NCBI RefSeq assembly: GCF_016889705.1
Contig: NZ_CP069526.1
Span: 6,138,001 to 6,202,000, forward strand
Origin: Amycolatopsis sp. FDAARGOS 1241
GTDB taxonomy: Bacteria > Actinomycetota > Actinomycetes > Mycobacteriales > Pseudonocardiaceae
Reading direction: 5' to 3'
DNA length: 64,000 nt
The notes below the pieces were generated by a model. It was given only the letters and a program-made list of their open reading frames with translations. It had not been told where the DNA came from and made no database searches. A program made the position numbers and the translations under genes. Below are positions 9,104 through 16,225 of this stretch, piece after piece; within the stretch, counting starts at the first letter, position 1; every line of letters begins with the position of its first letter.

Positions 9104-10468
9104 TCAGTCTTCGTCGTCCGGGTCTTCGGCGAGGAGGGCGTAGAGGCGGCGGCGCGCTTCGGTGAGGATCTTGCGCATTTCGGCGGCCTGGCCGTCGGTG
9201 CCGGTGTACGCGACCTGACCCGCGGCGGCCCAGAGGTCGCCGAGTTGCTTGTGGAGGGCGGTGAAGCGGTCGGCGGTGGGGTCGTCGTCCGGGGTGTGCG
9301 ATTCCCACAGCGCCGCGAACTCCTCCTCCCGGCCCGCGACGTGCTCGCGGCCCGCGTCGGTCAGCTGCGCCACGCGACGGCCGCCTTCCTCGACGGTGCG
9401 CACGAGGCCCTCGTCCTCCAGCTGCTGCAGGATCGGGTAGATCGACCCCGGGCTCGGCCGCCACTCCTCGTTCGAGCGGCGGCGGATTTCCTGCATGAGC
9501 TGGTAACCGTGCATCGGGCTCTCGGACAGCAGCGCGAGCACTGCCGGCCGCACGGGCCGAGCCGGGCCGCGCGAGCCCCGGCCGCTCCACTGCCGGCCGC
9601 CGCCGAACCAGCCGCGGGGATCGCCGGGGAAGCCGCCGAAGCCTGGAAAGCCCGGACCGCTGGGGAAACCCGGACCCGGCGGGGTGGGCGGGCCCGGCGG
9701 AACGGGAGGCGGCGGCGGGAACCCGCCCGGCACCCGCGCCGCGTCCGGCGCGAAGCCGAACGGGGCCGCGTGGCCGCCGAAGTGGTGGGCGGCGTGGTGG
9801 AAGTGGCCGTGGTGCTCGCCGAATCCGCCGCGGTCGTCAGAGCCGCCGAAGTCACCGTGGCCACCAGAATCCTGGTGACCGCCGAAATTGTGCGGACCAC
9901 CGAAGCCGAAGCGACTGTCGAAGCCACGAGCGTCGCCGGAGTCACCGTGGCCACCGAACGCGCTGTGGCCGCCGCCACCGTGGTGGCCGCGGAAGCCGTG
10001 CGGACCACCGAAGCCGAAGTGACTCTCGAAGCCACGAGCGTCGCCGAAGTCACCGTAGCCACCGAACACGCTGTGGCCACCGCCACCGTGGTGGCCGCCG
10101 AACCCGCGCGGGTCACCGAAACCCTGGTGCGAGCCGACGCCGCGAGGGCCGCCGAAATCGCGCGGGTCACCGAAACCGTGGTGCGAACCGCACTCGCTCG
10201 GGTCGCCGGGGCCGTGGTGCACACCGTGCTGACCTGGGCCGTGGGCTTCGGCGGCTGGACCGCCTGGACCGTGGTGGCCGCCGAACTCGCCCCGTTCGCC
10301 TGGGCCGTGGTGGTCGTCGTCCGCGCCGGGACGGTGGTGGGCGAAGCCGAAGCGGTCGGTGCGCGCGGGCGGGGTCCGGTGGGGAAAGCCGGCGGCGGCG
10401 AAGGGGACGGAGTGGTGTGGGCCGCCGAAGCCGGCGGAGAGGTGGGCGTGGCCTGCTGTCTCGGTCAT
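9104..10468 (-). CDS. PadR-family regulator with a long Gly/His-rich N-terminal extension
   Basis: The 454-residue protein has its recognisable domain only at the end. Residues about 305-395 are a PadR winged helix (ALLSESPMHGYQLMQEI, then SPGSIYPILQQLEDEGLV), followed by a short helical dimerisation tail. Residues 1-300 are almost entirely Gly, His, Phe, Asp and Pro, with many HH pairs, two 36-residue tandem repeats (about 118-189) and a proline-rich linker (250-280). Typical PadR proteins are 100-200 residues. PadR proteins repress their targets and often themselves. The His-rich part suggests binding of divalent metal or a phase-separating tail, which is inference. A ribosome site (GAAGGGA) precedes the ATG by 7 bases. 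The extension is extremely GC-rich and repetitive and may be evolving by slippage. Confidence 0.85.
   Translation of the reverse strand: MTETAGHAHLSAGFGGPHHSVPFAAAGFPHRTPPARTDRFGFAHHRPGADDDHHGPGERGEFGGHHGPGGPAAEAHGPGQHGVHHGPGDPSECGSHHGFGDPRDFGGPRGVGSHQGFGDPRGFGGHHGGGGHSVFGGYGDFGDARGFESHFGFGGPHGFRGHHGGGGHSAFGGHGDSGDARGFDSRFGFGGPHNFGGHQDSGGHGDFGGSDDRGGFGEHHGHFHHAAHHFGGHAAPFGFAPDAARVPGGFPPPPPVPPGPPTPPGPGFPSGPGFPGFGGFPGDPRGWFGGGRQWSGRGSRGPARPVRPAVLALLSESPMHGYQLMQEIRRRSNEEWRPSPGSIYPILQQLEDEGLVRTVEEGGRRVAQLTDAGREHVAGREEEFAALWESHTPDDDPTADRFTALHKQLGDLWAAAGQVAYTGTDGQAAEMRKILTEARRRLYALLAEDPDDED
9903..10118. repeat. 108-bp tandem duplication inside the PadR gene
   Basis: Two adjacent copies of exactly 108 bp (9903-10010 and 10011-10118) encode the 36-residue units containing HHGGGGHS, GDARGF and FGFGGPH. 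The period is a multiple of three, so the frame is kept. Partial further copies lie on both sides. Confidence 0.9.
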
Positions 10469-10490
10469 GGGTGTTCCCTTCTCGTGGTTC

Positions 10491-10517
10491 TATCGTCGAC
10501 ATAGCAACGATATATCG
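10491..10517. promoter_or_regulatory. Candidate operator/promoter of the PadR gene
   Basis: An unusually AT-rich patch just upstream of the PadR start holds two palindromes: GTCGAC inside TATCGTCGACATA (10491-10503) and the perfect 10-mer CGATATATCG (10508-10517). PadR proteins commonly bind AT-rich palindromes in their own promoters, so self-regulation is a reasonable inference. Confidence 0.5.
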
Positions 10518-10560
10518 CCACCCTATCGAGCGCAAACACCAAGGTCAGAGCCGTAGAACA

Positions 10561-10592
10561 ACAGCGGCACGAGCTGAAGCTCGTGCCGCTGT
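10561..10592 (-). terminator. Strong hairpin after the MFS carrier gene
   Basis: A perfect 14-bp inverted repeat (10561-10574 and 10579-10592) with a TGAA loop lies 22 bases past the stop of the MFS gene and upstream of the PadR promoter. It should separate the two same-strand genes into different transcripts. T-run weak. Confidence 0.7.
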
Positions 10593-10614
10593 CGAAGGGA
10601 AAACCGAACGGGCG

Positions 10615-11904
10615 CTAGGTGCCCGAACTCGCCGGAGCCGTCGTCGCGGCCGTGCTGCCGAACTTGATCGACTTCGCCTCCTTGCCGATCGCGGTCAGGA
10701 CGGCGACGCCGACCAGCGCCGGGATGACTGTCCACAAGAGAGCCGCCGAGTAGCCCTGCGACTGGGCGATGCTCTGCTGGATCGGCAGGTTGAGCGCGGC
10801 CAGCAGGTTGCCCAGCTGGTAGGTCACGCCCGGGTAGAAACCGCGGATGGCGTCGGGCGACATTTCGGTGAGGTGGGCGGGGATGACGCCCCACGAGCCT
10901 TGGACCATGATCTGCATGAGGAACGACCCGAGAGCCAGCATGCCGGCCCCGTGGTCGAACGCGAAGATCGGGATGATCGGCAACCCGAGTACCGCGCCGG
11001 CGACGATGGTGATGCGGCGGCCGAACCGTTCGGACAACGCGCCGAACACCAGGCCGCCGATGATGGCACCGATGTTGTACAGCACGGCGATCCACGTGCT
11101 CGTCGTGGCGCTCAACCCGGCGCCGCCGTGCTCGGTGGACTTGAGGAACGTCGGGTAGACGTCTTGGGTGCCGTGGCTCAGCCAGTTGAACGCCGTCATC
11201 AGCACGATCAGGTAGGCGAACCGGCGGATCACCTTCGGGTTCAGCACCACGTCCTTCACGGACGTCCGCGTCACCCGCATCTTCTCCTGCGCCGCCTCCC
11301 AGACCTCGGATTCGCGCACCCTCGCCCGGATCAGCAGGCTGATGAGCGCCGGGAAGATGCTGAGGACGAAGATCCACCGCCACTCCAGACCGAGCGCCGA
11401 GTGGAACAGCAGGTACGCCAGCGCCGCCAGCAGGTACCCCATCGAGTAACCGGCTTGCAGCAGCCCGGAGAAGAACCCGCGGCGCTCCACGGGGATCTTC
11501 TCCATGGCCAGCGCCGCACCCAGCCCCCATTCACCGCCCATGCCGATGCCGTAGACGAACCGCAGGATCAGCAGCACGGTGAAGTTCGGCGCGACCGCGC
11601 ACAGGATTCCGGCGAGGGAGTACAACAGCACGTCGACCATCAACGGGATGCGTCTGCCGACGCGGTCCGCCCACAACCCGAACACAAGCGCGCCCACCGG
11701 CCGCATCACGAGGGTCGCCGTGGTGATGAACGCGAGCTGGGTCGCCGTCGCACCGAAGGATTTGTCCTTGGCGATGTCCGCGAGCACGAACACCACCAGG
11801 AAGTAATCGAACGCGTCCATGGTCCAGCCGAGCGACGCGGCGATGAACGAGTTGCGCTGATCCGAGGTGAGCTTGCGTTTCGTTCCCGCACGAGCGTCGG
11901 TCAC
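10615..11904 (-). CDS. MFS carrier, sialate/lactate:H+ symporter-like (SHS family)
   Basis: The 429-residue inner-membrane protein has the MFS twelve-helix pattern. The loop 2-3 signature is [13 protein letters not shown], with its mirror copy [13 protein letters not shown] in the second half. The start ([15 protein letters not shown]) and [15 protein letters not shown] resemble the SHS family, which imports short carboxylic acids such as lactate or sialic acid with protons. The GTG start is preceded by GGGGGA. No catabolic gene is adjacent, so the substrate is open. The gene is intact and followed by a strong hairpin. Confidence 0.85.
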   Translation of the reverse strand: MTDARAGTKRKLTSDQRNSFIAASLGWTMDAFDYFLVVFVLADIAKDKSFGATATQLAFITTATLVMRPVGALVFGLWADRVGRRIPLMVDVLLYSLAGILCAVAPNFTVLLILRFVYGIGMGGEWGLGAALAMEKIPVERRGFFSGLLQAGYSMGYLLAALAYLLFHSALGLEWRWIFVLSIFPALISLLIRARVRESEVWEAAQEKMRVTRTSVKDVVLNPKVIRRFAYLIVLMTAFNWLSHGTQDVYPTFLKSTEHGGAGLSATTSTWIAVLYNIGAIIGGLVFGALSERFGRRITIVAGAVLGLPIIPIFAFDHGAGMLALGSFLMQIMVQGSWGVIPAHLTEMSPDAIRGFYPGVTYQLGNLLAALNLPIQQSIAQSQGYSAALLWTVIPALVGVAVLTAIGKEAKSIKFGSTAATTAPASSGT

Positions 11905-12080
11905 CGGTGATCCCCCGATTTCGTTGGTGTGTTACCGGATGGGGCCGGTGTTGGTTTACACCCGAGACCGGGGCCAGGCAACCGAAGTGCTTTGCGCGTT
12001 TTCGAACAATATTTGGTGGGATTTCCGTTTTGGTGCGGCCGTTCGGCAGAACGGAAACAGCGCCTGATCGATCCCGAAAG

Positions 12081-12362
12081 TCAGCCGAACGGCAGGTCGA
12101 ACGTCAGCTGTTCCACGCCCTCACCCGCGGCGGACGCGCCGGAGAGCGTCGCCGCGCAGGAGGGACACGGGGTGATGTGCCCGGTGCCCGACGCGGTGAG
12201 GTCGACGGGCGTCCAGGTCCGGGACTCGCGGTCGCCGCAGGCGGAGCGGCGGTAGCGCAGGTCGCCGGAGCGGGTCATGAGGTGAGCGACGGGCGCGTCG
12301 TCGGGCAGGGCGCCGACGAGGTACCAGCGCGTCGCGCCGGGGACGGGGTGGGTGGTCGCCAT
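12081..12362 (-). CDS. Small protein with a CPSC motif (unknown function)
   Basis: I do not recognise the family. The 93-residue product is soluble by composition and has three cysteines: one in SACGDRES and a pair in the motif CPSC near the C-terminus, compatible with a small zinc site. A good ribosome site (AGGAGGAC) lies 6 bases before the ATG, and codon use matches neighbours, so it is probably real. It lies 108 bases downstream of the CobW-type GTPase gene on the same strand. A metal-related role would fit but is inference. Confidence 0.6.
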   Translation of the reverse strand: MATTHPVPGATRWYLVGALPDDAPVAHLMTRSGDLRYRRSACGDRESRTWTPVDLTASGTGHITPCPSCAATLSGASAAGEGVEQLTFDLPFG

Positions 12363-12470
12363 GGAACTGTCCTCCTGGGAGGCCCGTTCAGCTTCAACTC
12401 CTTCGCCACCTCCATCGTGCGCCGCAAATCGGCGGAAAGGGAGCGTTTGGGAGTCTTCGGCGTGGCGCGC

Positions 12471-13514
12471 TCAGTCCCCGGGCGGCCGTTCTTCCTGGTC
12501 AGCGACGGGTTCGTCGAGATAACGGAGAATCCGCAGCAGTCCTCGTTCGTCGACGGTGTCGTCGTCGGAGACGCATTCGGTGAGCCGCCGGGTGACGTCG
12601 TCGGCGCCGAGACCGGCGCCGATGAGCACCAGCTGCGTCCCGCGCGGCTGCCCCGCAGGCCAGGAAGACCGCTCGAGCTGCACGAACGAGCCCACGGTGT
12701 GCAACCCGAAGCGCGAGCGCGGTCCGTTCGCGCCCAGGTCGACATGCCCCTTCACCCGGTAGAGCCCGGCCGGGCGTTGTTCGAGGAACGCCAGGAGTTT
12801 CCGAGGTGACAACGGACGTTCGGAAGTGAACGTGATGCTCTGGTACGCCGCGTGCAGGTGGTGCGAGTGGTCGTCTTCGCGCAGGTCGTCGAACGACAGC
12901 TGGCCGTACGCCTCACGAGGCTTCGGATCGAAGAACAGCTCCGGATCCACCCGGCCGTGGTCGGTGACCAGCACCGGTACGCCGGGCGCCAGCTCCTCTA
13001 CGGTCGCCGTCACCTTGGACACCTCGCCGGCGGCGACGCGGTCGGCCTTGTTGACCACCACGAGGTCGGCGATCCGCAGGTGGTCGGCCAATTCCGGGTG
13101 GCGTTCGCGCGTGGCCGCGAACTCGGCGACGTCGACGACCTCGGCGAGCCCGCCGTAGCGGATGTCGGGGTTCTCGCTGGCGATCATGAGCCGCAGCAGG
13201 TCGCGCGGCTCGGCGATGCCGCTGGCCTCGACCACGATCACGTCGATGCCGGCCTCGGCGCCGGCCAGCTTGCCGAGCATCGCGTCGAGCCCGCTCGCGT
13301 CGACAGCGCAGCACAGGCAGCCGTTGCCGAGCGAGACCATGGTGTCGACCTGGCCGGACACCGCGAGCGCGTCGATGTTCACGCTGCCGAAGTCGTTGAC
13401 CACCACGCCGACGCGAGCGCCCTGGCGGTTGGCCAGCAAGTGGTTGAGCATCGTGGTCTTGCCCGAGCCGAGGAACCCCGCGACGAGGACCACCGGGATC
13501 CGCTGCCTGGCCAA
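12471..13514 (-). CDS. CobW/COG0523 G3E-family GTPase, metallochaperone-like
   Basis: The 347-residue protein belongs to the G3E GTPases that deliver metals such as zinc or cobalt to target proteins. The P-loop GFLGSGKTT carries Lys19. The metal-binding CxCC motif is complete (GNGCLCC, Cys66, Cys68, Cys69), the guanine motif is NKAD, and a His-rich stretch (DDHSHHLH) leads into the CobW C-terminal domain. The start is taken as TTG at 13514 because AGGAGGGG lies 7 bases upstream and the P-loop follows at the usual distance. Actinobacterial COG0523 genes are often under the zinc repressor Zur; I could not find a convincing Zur box upstream. It is divergent from the NO synthase gene. Confidence 0.88.
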   Translation of the reverse strand: MARQRIPVVLVAGFLGSGKTTMLNHLLANRQGARVGVVVNDFGSVNIDALAVSGQVDTMVSLGNGCLCCAVDASGLDAMLGKLAGAEAGIDVIVVEASGIAEPRDLLRLMIASENPDIRYGGLAEVVDVAEFAATRERHPELADHLRIADLVVVNKADRVAAGEVSKVTATVEELAPGVPVLVTDHGRVDPELFFDPKPREAYGQLSFDDLREDDHSHHLHAAYQSITFTSERPLSPRKLLAFLEQRPAGLYRVKGHVDLGANGPRSRFGLHTVGSFVQLERSSWPAGQPRGTQLVLIGAGLGADDVTRRLTECVSDDDTVDERGLLRILRYLDEPVADQEERPPGD

Positions 13515-13680
13515 CCGTCCACCCCTCCTGCCGTCGCCGGGACCCTACCGCCCGCGGGCGCGATACCTCCGTGGGACCCATGGGAGGAGGCCGTTGCGCG
13601 AATGCGCTCGAAAAGACGCATGAGTCGCGCCGGGCAGGCGTTCACGGTACCACTTCCAGGTCGTGATCAATTTTCCGAGC

Positions 13681-13694
13681 ACTTTGTGCAAAGT
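13681..13694. promoter_or_regulatory. Inverted repeat ACTTTG-N2-CAAAGT, possible operator
   Basis: A perfect 6-bp inverted repeat with a 2-base spacer lies in the divergent promoter region. It has the size of a binding site for a small dimeric regulator. No regulator can be named. Confidence 0.35.
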
Positions 13695-13808
13695 CGTCGT
13701 AACGCATTTTTTCCACCACCACCCACCCGCACTTATCGAATTCCACGGAGGCACCGGACACATTCGGCGGTTGCGTCGGCAGCCACTTCGGGTACTCTTC
13801 CCCGCTTG

Positions 13809-13838
13809 GCGAAACCCCTGGGGCTACGGGGTTTTCGC
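13809..13838. repeat. Inverted repeat in the NO synthase leader
   Basis: GCGAAACCCC (13809-13818) faces GGGGTTTTCGC (13828-13838) across a 9-base loop, with one unpaired base, and ends 34 bases before the start codon. It could be a leader hairpin, a terminator-like structure or an operator. Nothing more can be said from sequence. Confidence 0.4.
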
Positions 13839-13872
13839 ACACCTCGGGACCTCACCGAATGACGGAGGAACA

Positions 13873-15066
13873 GTGGTTCACCTGCGTGTCGTGGGTTGCG
13901 CCGGCCACGAGCGGAGCAGCCCGGCGACCGTGGCGTCCATGCGAGTGAAGGTCAACGAATCGATACGCGAGGATCCGGGGACGACCGTCGAATACGCGGA
14001 AGCCGAGGAATTCGTCCGGCTCTGCGCCGCCGAAGGCGCGTTGCCGGGCTTGCGCGTCGACGAGCGCTTGGCGCAGATCAAGGAGGAGATCGCCGAAACC
14101 GGTTCCTACCGGCACACGCAGGCCGAACTCGCGTACGGCGCGCGCGTGGCGTGGCGCAATTCCGCGCGCTGCATCGGCCGGCTCTACGGGCGCAGCCTGC
14201 GCGTACGCGATCGCCGGCACGTGGACGACGCCGCCGGCATCGCGGGCGAATGCGTGACGCACCTGCGCGAAGCCACGCGGGAAGGCCGGATCCGGCCCAC
14301 GCTCACGGTGTTCGCGCGGGACGGCCCGGCGGCACCCGGTCCGCGCATCCACAACGACCAGCTCATCCGCTACGCCGGCTACCGCCTCGAAGACGGCCCC
14401 GTGCTGGGCGATCCGCAGTACGCCGGCTTCACAGAAGCCGTGCAGGGGCTGGGCTGGCGCGGGCCGGAGCGGCGGGTTCGTTCGACGTGCTGCCGCTGCT
14501 GATCGAGGCCGAGCCGGGCTCGCCGCAACTGTTCGACCTGCCCGCCGACGCCGTGCTCGAGGTACCGCTCACGCACCCCCGAGCACCGCTGGTTCGCCGG
14601 GCTGGGCCTGCGCTGGCGCGCCGTGCCCGCGATCAGCAACATGCCGCTGGAGATCGGCCGCGTGCGTTATCCGGCGGCGCCGTTCAGCGGCTGGTACATG
14701 GCGACGGAGATCGGCGCGCGCAACCTCGCCGACGTCGGCCGCTACAACCTGCTGCCCGTGATCGCCGATCTGATGGGGCTGAAGACGGACGACGACAGAA
14801 CGATGTGGCGCGATCGCGCGCTGGTCGAGCTGACGCTCGCCGTGCAGCACTCGTTCGACGAGGCGGGCGTCACCGTCGCCGACCACCACTCGGAGTCGCG
14901 GTCGTTCCCCACGCACGTCGCGCGTGAGGAACGAGCGGGCCGCTCGTGCCCGGCCGACTGGAGCTGGGTCGTGCCCCCGTTGGCGGGTGCGCAGACCGCT
15001 GTGTTCCACGGCTACTACGACGAGCCGGACCCCGGCGCCAGGCCGGCGTTCCTGCCGCCTGGTTAA
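13873..15066 (+). pseudogene. nos: Nitric oxide synthase oxygenase, interrupted by two frameshifts
   Basis: The product matches bacterial NO synthase, the haem and tetrahydrobiopterin enzyme that oxidises L-arginine to NO and citrulline; it has no attached reductase. Frame 1 carries the haem-ligand motif RVAWRNSARCIGR (Cys100) and RIHNDQLIRYAGYRLEDGP. A one-base loss near 14480 moves into FDVLPLLIEAEPGSP. A second shift at the CCCCC run 14576-14580 (one C fewer gives HPEHRWFAGLGLRWR) leads to the last frame, with FSGWYMATEIGARN (the arginine-binding Glu) and DWSWVVPPLAG. Corrected, it would be about 397 residues, normal for the family. As written it cannot give a full enzyme. The homopolymer position means sequencing error is a serious alternative to true decay. 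Confidence 0.82.
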
Positions 15067-15139
15067 GGGGAACGCCCGTTCGGCGGATCGTGGGCGAGCC
15101 GGGGCGCCACACGCCCGGCGAGGGCGGAGAATGGTGGAC

Positions 15140-15646
15140 ATGACCGCAGTGCTCGTCGCCCACGCGGGCAAGAACGGCGGCACCCGCGAGATCGCCGAGG
15201 TGATCTCGGAGGAGCTGCGCGCCCTCGGGCACCACGTCGACACCCGCGACGCCGCCGACGTCGCTGACGTCACCCCGTACTCGGCCGTGGTCGTCGGCAG
15301 CGCCCTGTACTACTCCCGCTGGCGCCCCTCCGCGGTCCGCCTGCTCCAGCTCCACGCCGACGCCCTGCTGGAGCGCCACGTCTGGCTCTTCCACAGCGGC
15401 CCGTGCGGACCCGGCGCGGGGCTCGCGCACGTCAGCCTGCCCGCCAACGTGGCCCTCCTCGCCGCCCGCATCGACGCCGAACGCACCACCACCTTCGGCG
15501 GCCGCCTCGACCCCGCGACCGCCCACGGCCTCCTCGCCCGCCTCATGGCCCGCGGCCCCCGCGCCGGCGACTTCCGCGACTGGGACCTCATCCGCAAGTG
15601 GGCCCGCGACATCGGCCGCCGCGTCACCACCGAGGTTTCGTTGTGA
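15140..15646 (+). CDS. Flavodoxin-domain protein (HemG-like)
   Basis: The 168-residue protein has an N-terminal FMN-binding pattern (VLVAHAGKNGGTREIAEVI) and the flavodoxin beta strand VVVGSALYYSRW, as in flavodoxin-like proteins related to protoporphyrinogen oxidase HemG. I chose ATG 15140, 9 bases after GGAGA; ATG 15131 is in frame but too close to that site. It starts 73 bases after the NO synthase stop on the same strand. Since bacterial NO synthases take electrons from separate flavodoxins, it is a candidate redox partner, which is inference only. It may instead be an unrelated quinone or haem-pathway oxidoreductase. Confidence 0.72.
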   Translation: MTAVLVAHAGKNGGTREIAEVISEELRALGHHVDTRDAADVADVTPYSAVVVGSALYYSRWRPSAVRLLQLHADALLERHVWLFHSGPCGPGAGLAHVSLPANVALLAARIDAERTTTFGGRLDPATAHGLLARLMARGPRAGDFRDWDLIRKWARDIGRRVTTEVSL

Positions 15647-15703
15647 CGCAACACTTGCCGGCAACTGCGCACCCACGCAGCAACGCAAGCCAGCCGTCCA
15701 GTC

Positions 15704-15846
15704 ACCCCACCCACGCCACCGCCGCCCCACAACGCAAAGCATCCTGCACCCAGCCCCCGCCCGGCACCCCGAACGGCAACGCACCCCACCCACGCCACCG
15801 CCAGCCAACAACGCGACCAGGATGCACCCAGCCCCCGCCCGGCACC
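15704..15846. repeat. C-rich degenerate tandem repeat outside the island's left end
   Basis: Two units of about 78 bp are recognisable. A 20-mer at 15704-15723 recurs at 15783-15802, and a 24-base string at 15745-15768 recurs at 15823-15846. The stretch is C/A-rich with no credible gene. A similar low-complexity array lies outside the right end of the island at about 34.72 kb. Confidence 0.75.
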
Positions 15847-15863
15847 TCTATCCGAAGCCAAAA

Positions 15864-15920
15864 CACGGCCGCCGACCCCGTGTCAAGGCACGCTTGTCGG
15901 ACCTTCTTTTGTTGACATAC
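15864..15920 (+). repeat. Left boundary repeat of the island (57 bp, inverted copy at 34640-34696)
   Basis: This 57-bp element aligns with the reverse complement of 34640-34696 at 45 of 57 positions by eye. The two matches include an identical 16-base core (GACCCCGTGTCAAGGC), an ACGGCCGC block and TCTTTTGTT. The two copies face each other across 18.8 kb. Its inner end holds TTGACA just before the recombinase relic. Confidence 0.8.
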
Positions 15921-15930
15921 GGTGGTGGGC

Positions 15931-16056
15931 ATGGTCAACAAGCGCGAGGTTAGCGCTGGTGGGGAGCCTCGGCGGCTGGTCCTGGACTCCTATGGGCGAC
16001 TGTCGCAGGTGCCGGAGACCGGCGGGCATGCTTGCCGAGATGTGCGAAGTGCCTGA
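15931..16056 (+). pseudogene. Serine recombinase/integrase, N-terminal relic
   Basis: The 41-codon open frame begins like actinomycete large serine recombinases: RRLVLDSYGRLSQVPETG contains the catalytic-serine region of the resolvase fold (strand, DSYGRLS). It then loses similarity and stops. The remaining several hundred residues are absent. It sits 10 bases inside the left boundary repeat. A recombinase start at an island edge suggests the locus arrived by site-specific integration and the integrase later decayed. No further gene is visible from 16057 to 16225; a short frame with RLVEAIVAEGELG is unassigned. Confidence 0.5.
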
Positions 16057-16225
16057 CGCCGCCTTCACCGAAACATCAGCGGCGCGCCTGCCGAACACGC
16101 CCGGCCACACCGGCGGCTCGTCGAAGCGATCGTAGCCGAAGGCGAGCTGGGCACCTGCCCGCGCGCCAGCGAGATCGTTAAACTCGCCGAGACGGAACTG
16201 ATCAGAATCGCGGCCTGCTGTCGAA

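Larger units (their letters stand above)
13515..13872. other. Divergent promoter region between CobW GTPase and NO synthase
   Basis: No gene is visible in these 358 bases. AT-rich tracts, including a T6 run around 13710, and two inverted repeats (annotated separately) suggest promoters for both directions. The ribosome site GGAGGA for the NO synthase ends 6 bases before its GTG at 13873. Confidence 0.5.

Noticed and set aside
9245..10504. Plus-strand 419-codon frame opposite the PadR gene
   Set aside because: It is composed of Val/Ala/Glu/Arg repeats that mirror the Gly/His repeats on the other strand; the minus strand has the recognisable PadR domain.
13515..13872. Zur box for the CobW-type gene
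   Set aside because: I searched the divergent region by eye for the TGAAAATnATTTTCA-like pattern and found nothing close enough.
15704..15846. Possible CRISPR array in the C-rich repeats near 15.7 kb (and at 34.7 and 61 kb)
   Set aside because: Units are degenerate, unequal and have no spacer/repeat alternation or cas genes.
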